Shown here piece after piece: positions 54,297-64,000 of a stretch of 64,000 nt of DNA. The stretch's first letter is position 1; every line of letters begins with the position of its first letter. Location of the stretch: NCBI RefSeq assembly GCF_958979055.1, contig NC_084888.1, positions 5,412,001-5,476,000 on the forward strand. Direction: 5' to 3'. This DNA is from Alnus glutinosa. Taxonomy: Eukaryota > Streptophyta > Magnoliopsida > Fagales > Betulaceae. Under the pieces are notes generated by a model. The model searched no databases. It was not told where the DNA came from and saw only the letters and a list, made by a program, of their open reading frames with translations. The position numbers and the translations under genes were made by a program.

Positions 54297-55725
54297 AATA
54301 AAACTGTAACACTTTTATAATAGAAGAATAGAGCATATTGTCCTAACAAAAATAATTTCACATATATATTCAAAAAAAATTTATATTCAAATCCGATCTA
54401 TAAATTATTTAACAGAAGCCTAAACTAAGTATTGTGCCGCTTTTATTATGAGGTAAGGATATTTAAAATGGTCTTTGTAATTAACCATTCGATAAAAAAT
54501 CATTAAACGCATACGAGAATTCATACAGCCAATTATGATCGACACATCGTATTATTACTGATGACTCACACTACTTTTTACCGTTGTAAAATTATAGTTT
54601 TTTTTTTCTCAAATTTTAAAAAATAAAATACTCTATCAATTATTCTTAATTAATCCTATTTTTCATATCTAATTTGTTTAGGTAATCTTACATATATATA
54701 TCATTGGAGTTGTGAACCTCATGAGCCCCCGAAAGAACGAGAAAGAATCTTTCAAAATTTATAACCATAAATATAATTTACTTATCATTAATTGCCTTTG
54801 AGTGGCATCAAAATTATTTTACAATTAAGGCTAATCACCCTTTTAGCTACCCCTAGCCAAATTGGGTAATTCTAAAAGTTATACTCATATCCCTTTCCTA
54901 TTCTTATAATAATAATATAGCTTTTAAAATTACCAATGAATTTATGACTGATTATTATTGAATTTTGATCCAATAATAATTTTAAAAGCCACGTCATTAT
55001 TAAAATGACATAGGTATAACGTTTAGAATTACTCCACGAAATGAGAGGAGGATAGGAGGGTGGCGGACTCCGAAAACCACTCCTCGTCTAGTGATGGGTG
55101 AATGTGGAGCAATTTTTTATTTTTTATTTTTTATTTTTAATAATATTGTAACACTTTTATAATTGAGAAATACAGCAGATTGTTCTAACAAAATAATTTC
55201 ACATATATATTCAAGAATTTATTCCATCCAAATCTAATTTATGAACTATTTAACAGCAGCCTGAACTAAGTAATGCGCCGCCTTTATTACAAGGTAAGGT
55301 GTCTCTTTAAAATGGTCTTTGTAATCAACCATTCGATAGAAACCATTAAATGCACACGAGAATTCGTACAGCCAATTTTGATCTACACATTGTCTTACTG
55401 ATGACTCACACCACTTTTTACCATTGTAAAATTATAGTTTTATTCTCAAATTTTTAAAAAATAAATTAAAGAACCAATTAAAAAAAAAAAAAAGGGCACC
55501 CCTTCGTGCTCATATCCCTCTTGTGTCCCTTTAATAATGTTGATTATTATTAAATTTTGATCAAATAATAATTATAAAAGCCACGTCATTATTAGAGGAA
55601 TACAATAATAATATGAGTATAATGTATAGAATTACTCAACCAAATAAGAAGAGGAGAGGAGGGTGGCGGTCTGGCGGACCACTCCTCATCTAGTGACGGG
55701 GTTAGTGTGAATAACAATTTATTTT
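54297..55725. repeat. Diverged direct duplication (copies 54297-55110 and 55139-55725)
   Basis: Both copies start TAACACTTTTATAAT and share long blocks in the same order: AATAATTTCACATATATATT, TAAAATGGTCTTTGTAAT, ACCATTCGATA, CGAGAATTC.TACAGCCAATT, TGATGACTCACAC, AAAGCCACGTCATTATTA and GGAGGGTGGCGG. The first copy has about 230 extra bases in the middle. Neither holds a gene. It starts about 150 bases after tRNA-Pro. Confidence 0.85.
54866..55032. mobile_element. MITE-like inverted repeat inside the duplication
   Basis: The left end GTAATTCTAAAAGTTATAC and the reverse complement of the right end GTAATTCTAAACGTTATAC differ at one base in 19. 167 bp. The second copy of the duplication keeps only the right part (near 55550-55634). 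Confidence 0.65.
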
Positions 55726-57527
55726 ATTTTATTTTGTTTGTCAATTGGCAATTAGTTGTGACGTGGATCAATACGTGCATCTAATGGTTTCGTTGACAGC
55801 TAGACAACAAGGACTATTTTAGACCGTTGGATTACCCATTAAAGTTTGAATGTCCAGGATATTTTTGGTACCTAAATAAAAGACCAGTTAGGTAACGTAG
55901 CAGACAAATGAAACGGCGCCGCTTCTCAAACGTTCTTTTAATTAAAGTCGCAGAATGGAAATGATTACGGCGGGAGTAAAGGAGTGCATGAGAATGATTA
56001 AAGAGCTCCAACTATTGCTTGACCGTTGGCCCCCCGAACTCCCGTATAATCCAAATTAATTGGCGGTGCAAATTAAACAAATAAAAGCTAATAATTATTG
56101 AGAGTAGCATGATTATTTTGCCAACAAATTCCAATTTCCAATTAGATTTTTTTTTTTTTGGTTTAAAATAATAAGCAGATAAAGGGCATTGAATAATCTT
56201 CGTGACATGTCGGTAATAATTGGTTTATTTAAATTGTCAAAAGAAGTTATTGAAAAAAAAAAAAAAAAAAAAACAAGCACACAGATATAGAAAACTCAAA
56301 CATCAGCTTATTCTTATTCTCAGAGCAAGGGTTTTGAGTTTTTCAAGCACCCCGTTTTCTAGATTCTGGGTTTATGTATTTATTAACTAGTCTGAGAATT
56401 TGTTTTTGTTGAATCGAGGGGTCCAAGGATTATTGGGTTTGGGAAAATCTGGGATTTTTCTTTTGAGTATATAGAGGAGGGGGTGGGTTCAATTGCTTTG
56501 ATAACGAGATTTTGGAGCGAAAATCTGGATCTTGTAGAGCCCTTGATTTGATCCAGAAAAAGGGGTATAATTTGCTTTGATTTGATTGGATCGTGCTGAA
56601 GGTCGATTAAGGTTTTTGTTTCTGCGATTGGAGAAGAAGCTCTTTCTGGGACAATTGGGAAGCTGAGTCTTACTGGGCTTTTGGTTTTGAAATCAGGGTC
56701 GTCAGGTTTTTGTGGGTTCAGTCTTACTGGGTTGACATGGTAGGAAAAATAAGCTTTAAAAGGTATTTCTTCTGGGTGTAATCTTTTTCTTTTTCTTTCT
56801 CCTTCTCTTTTGTCTTGGGGGGAGTGGGGGAGGTTTGAATGTTTCATATATATTGTTGCTTTAATTGTGTATAATGATTGAGTTATTTATGATAAGGCTA
56901 CAAATTGAAGTTACTTTTTTGGTTAGCAATTTATACTCAGCAGAAAAGGCAAGGAAAAGTGAAAAAAAGAAGAAAGAAGATAAAAAAAAAAAAAAAAGGA
57001 GCTTTTTCACTTTTTCTGGAACATTGAGTTTTGAGTGTGTTTTGTGGTCGCTAATACAACTAGAAAATTTTATAGCTAAAAACTGCACATTAATTCAAAC
57101 AGATTCACTTGACTTGGAGCATTTGTTTTTTATTTATTTTTTCATTTGAGTTTCTGATTTAGCTGATAATTTGCTTAAAAACATTTTTGCGAATACTCAG
57201 AAGAATCTAATATATGATTCATTTATTTTGAGAGTAATTTGCATTGTTTGGTACATATCCATTCACTTACACAGAGTTAAACTTATTTTCAGAGAATTGT
57301 TGTTCTGAGGAATCTGAGTGGAAATTTGCATTTTTAATTTGTTGCATTGTGCTTTTAAACCAGTCGTGAAGATCATAGAACACTAGTTTGGTAGAAGCTA
57401 TTTATTGTGCAATGAGGCCGAGTTACTGTATTTGAAGCTTGTGGCTTGGATGTGCAACAGCCAGTTTTATTACACAAATAGGTATACATTGAAAAGGTCT
57501 TCGCCAATTAAGCTTTGAATTTGGGAG
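55726..57527. other. BSK promoter and leader region
   Basis: A-run at about 56253-56272. From about 56290 the sequence is G/T-rich and less repetitive, consistent with the 5' leader of the BSK gene. A donor-like AAAAGGTATTT (56760) and an acceptor-like CAAATAG (ending 57480) could bound a leader intron. The minus-strand frame at 56383-56847 lies opposite this leader and has no recognisable domain. Confidence 0.4.
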
Positions 57528-61881
<4,354 letters not shown>

Positions 61882-62997
61882 AAACTGAAGTGGAGATTTT
61901 TGTTCTCTCTCTTCTCGTTGTGGTGGTCCAAATATGAAGATCATCATCATTGCTGTTGATTGCAAGGTTTTCACTTCCAGGGTGGGCAATCATTCCACAG
62001 AGCAGTCATGTGTTCTCAGACAAATGCTCTGAGGTTTTCAACGGATTGAAGAATTTCGGACAAACAATATTTGGATGGGTGTGGGTTTTGGCTTCTTTTT
62101 TTTTTTTTTTTTAATCTGTGGGCTGGTAATTTTATTGTTAATTCTGTTTACCATTTCTTCAACTGTGCATTTTGCCTCTCCCTCCATTGAAAATGAAAAA
62201 GAAAATGTGAAAGATGAGCGGGAAGATTATTTATTTATTTTTTTTCAAGATGTAATTTGTGTATAGAAGATGGTATGCCAAGTTTCTCTTGCTGATAAAA
62301 TTGTTGGTTTTCATTCTTCTCCTTTTTTAACTAAAGTTCTTCGTTCTCGATTGTCTTGACGATTCTGACTGTACCATCTCTCTCTCTCTCTCTCATCTCA
62401 CTCATGTGAGATAAGGTAGAGTGTGTTTGGGATTGCGATTTCGTAGTAAAAAAAAGTGTGCTATTAAACAAAATTGTAAATAATAAATCGTTTGAGAATT
62501 GTATTTTTAAAAAATTGTAATTTGAAAAGGCAAATTTACAGGTAAGATGCTTTTTTAAAAACTCATAATTTTTTAAAAATCCTTTTGCAATAATTCATTT
62601 GTGAAGGGAGAAAACGATAAAAGTCTGATCAAGGTTTCTGCAAATATCCATTGGAAGAGTTTTGTGATTGGATGATGTTAAAAGATGATGATTTTAATGA
62701 TGATATTATTAATTTCTGAACTTTCCAGCCAAATCCATAATAAAAGTGAAAATGAAGATATTAAAAATGATGGGCAGCGACCATGTTTCCAAGTTGAGCA
62801 AGGGGAGCAGGGCATGTATACTGTGGGTCCTTGGTGACCAATCATGTTGGGTTATGAGTGTGAATAGAGAGAAATCTTAGGATAGTGGTTGAATCACAGT
62901 CAAAGGAGTAGGTGTTGTCGGCGGATGTAACGTGTTACGTGTTACGTGAACGTGCCAAAACCAATCAACAGACAACAATTGTGTTTTGAACAAAAAG
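61882..62997. other. BSK 3' UTR and spacer
   Basis: 3' UTR over roughly the first 400 bases, including a T-run at 62097-62113. A partial MITE follows at 62421-62585, then spacer. A duplicated GTGTTACGTGTTACGTGAACGTG stretch (ACGTG words) lies at about 62928-62954, 45-70 bases 3' of the tRNA-Cys gene. Confidence 0.4.
62421..62585. mobile_element. Partial MITE, same family as 8587-8885
   Basis: The left end GTGTGTTTGGGATTGCGATT and the block AAATTGTAAATAATAAATCG, then AATTGTATTTTTAAAAAATT, line up with 8640-8690. The right end is missing or too diverged to place. Confidence 0.55.
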
Positions 62998-63069
62998 AGG
63001 GCCCAACCGGGTTCGAACCGGTGACCTCTTGATCTGCAGTCAAATGCTCTACCACTGAGCTATGGACCC
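62998..63069 (-). tRNA. tRNA-Cys (GCA)
   Basis: 72 nt on minus. The acceptor GGGTCCA pairs with TGGGCCC, followed by U73, the discriminator that cysteinyl-tRNA synthetase requires. The D arm contains TAGCTCAGTGGTAGAGC (good A box). The anticodon loop is CTGCAGA with anticodon GCA, and the T arm GGTTCGAACCC is a perfect B box. A T5 terminator follows 1-2 bases downstream (62992-62996 on plus as A-run). Nuclear type, no intron. Confidence 0.97.
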
Positions 63070-63245
63070 TTGTTGTTATTGGCTATTGAATTATTTTATT
63101 TAATCACTAAATGGCTTCTCGAGTAAAAGCGTTTTGGGCCCTGATTTTATAAATTAAGCATATTATTCGATTGGTAAGCTCTACTACATACGATATTTGA
63201 TAGGATTGTGGGGGGTTTGGCCGCCCGAGGCCAAAATTTCCTTTT

Positions 63246-63288
<43 letters not shown>

Positions 63289-63582
63289 TCCACGGTGGTT
63301 GAGCCACCCCAGACCCGTAAGGGGGGCTCCTCTTATTTTTTCTTTTTTCAATTTTTTTTTTAATTTTTAATTTTTAATATTTTTTTAATTTTTAATATTT
63401 TAATTAATTTTTAAATTTTTTTATTTTTTATTTTTTATTTTTTTTTTATATTGTGCCACATGTCAATCTCTAAAGGTTGACACGTGGCAGAACGTTAAAA
63501 TTTAAACGGAAAAATAGATAAAGGTACCAAGTCAGTCTTTTTCTAAAATTCAGATATTATCTGTAAAGCAAAATGAAACTAA
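63070..63582. other. Spacer with long T-run
   Basis: A run of about 38 T at 63250-63287 sits after GC-rich GGGGGTTTGGCCGCCCGAGGCC and before CCACGGTGGTTGAGCCACCCC, which itself holds a small palindrome (GGTGGTTGAGCCACC). The layout (GC-rich patch, T-run, GC-rich patch, T-rich tract) suggests a minus-strand retroposon with an A-tail, but ends could not be set. Confidence 0.35.
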
Positions 63583-64000
63583 TGCTCCGTTTGTTTCGAT
63601 GTAAAATGGTTTCCGTAGTAAAATGGTTTCAGGGAAGTCATTTTTCAAGAAACCATTTTCCGTCGAAAGCATTTTTCGGTGTTTGGCGCGTACGGAAAAT
63701 CACAAATATTTTTTTATATTTTTATTCAATCATATTAACTTATAAAAATCAATTTTTATTCACAACATAAAAATATTAATGTAAAAATCATCGATGACGA
63801 GATTCGGTCACTGACCGACAAGATTCTGATTATTTTTACCTAATTTCGGCTAATATAGCCAGAATTCGAGATAAAGGCAGGAATCCGGACAGTTTCGTCA
63901 AAATCTGGGATAGCCGGATTCCGACGAAAGTGGCCAGATTCCGGCCAGCCGGCCGGAATCCGGCCGGTCTGGCCAGATGGCCGGATTCCGGTCAGATTGG
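63583..64000. mobile_element. GC-cored TIR transposon family, copy C (cut by window end)
   Basis: Begins TGCTCCGTTTGTTTCGATGT, the terminus of copy A. It has a longer AT-rich subterminal part with repeated TAAAATGGTTTC words, then passes at about 63850 into a CCGG-rich core (repeated GATTCCGGCC and its complement). The right end is outside the window. Confidence 0.7.

Noticed and set aside
56383-56847. 154-residue minus-strand frame opposite the BSK leader
   Set aside because: Low-complexity Pro/Ser/Lys composition, no domain and no splice or promoter support. The plus strand is better explained as the BSK leader.

Overview
The window is nuclear DNA of a flowering plant, most likely a woody eudicot. 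The support is spliced genes with GT-AG introns, plant-only families (MCTP, AHL, BSK, kiwellin), two nuclear tRNA genes, Ty1-copia elements and many short inverted-repeat DNA elements in AT-rich spacer. No bacterial, plastid or CRISPR content was seen.

Layout. 0-11 kb: one host gene, an ADF/cofilin (3561-4582, minus) with a three-base first coding exon, set in a dense patch of small transposons. These include two MITEs nested one in the other, both with 9-bp target duplications, and a retroposon with a poly(A) tail and a 12-bp target duplication. 11.1-16.4 kb: a young Ty1-copia element with identical LTRs. 19.2-24.4 kb: an MCTP gene (four C2 domains plus membrane anchor), coding in one exon behind a 1.84-kb leader intron. 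26-37.4 kb: a four-copy kiwellin (grip22-type) cluster, two on minus and two on plus, with only one intact copy (31551-32123) and an old copia remnant between the first two. 37.8-42.7 kb: a five-exon AHL (AT-hook plus PPC) gene on minus, carrying an odd LTR-derived fossil in its first intron. 44.5-53 kb: gene-poor spacer with several MITEs. 53.1-53.9 kb: a three-exon gene for an 81-residue lysine-rich protein. 54.07 kb: tRNA-Pro(UGG). 54.3-55.7 kb: a diverged direct duplication. 57.5-61.9 kb: a ten-exon brassinosteroid-signalling kinase (BSK). 63.0 kb: tRNA-Cys(GCA). The right edge cuts a GC-rich inverted-repeat transposon whose relatives lie at 6 kb and 30.6 kb.

The host genes look functionally unrelated: actin turnover, plasmodesmal/ER tethering, apoplastic defence, chromatin and hormone signalling. 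The only co-evolving group is the kiwellin cluster, where duplicated promoters and four different fates make it the most informative part of the window. I found no convincing new multi-gene system. The stronger unusual observations are structural: the same-family nested MITEs, the kiwellin copy whose frame was lost and regained, the LTR fossil with inverted outer ends, and the GC-rich transposon family. All similarity statements are by eye; no search was run.
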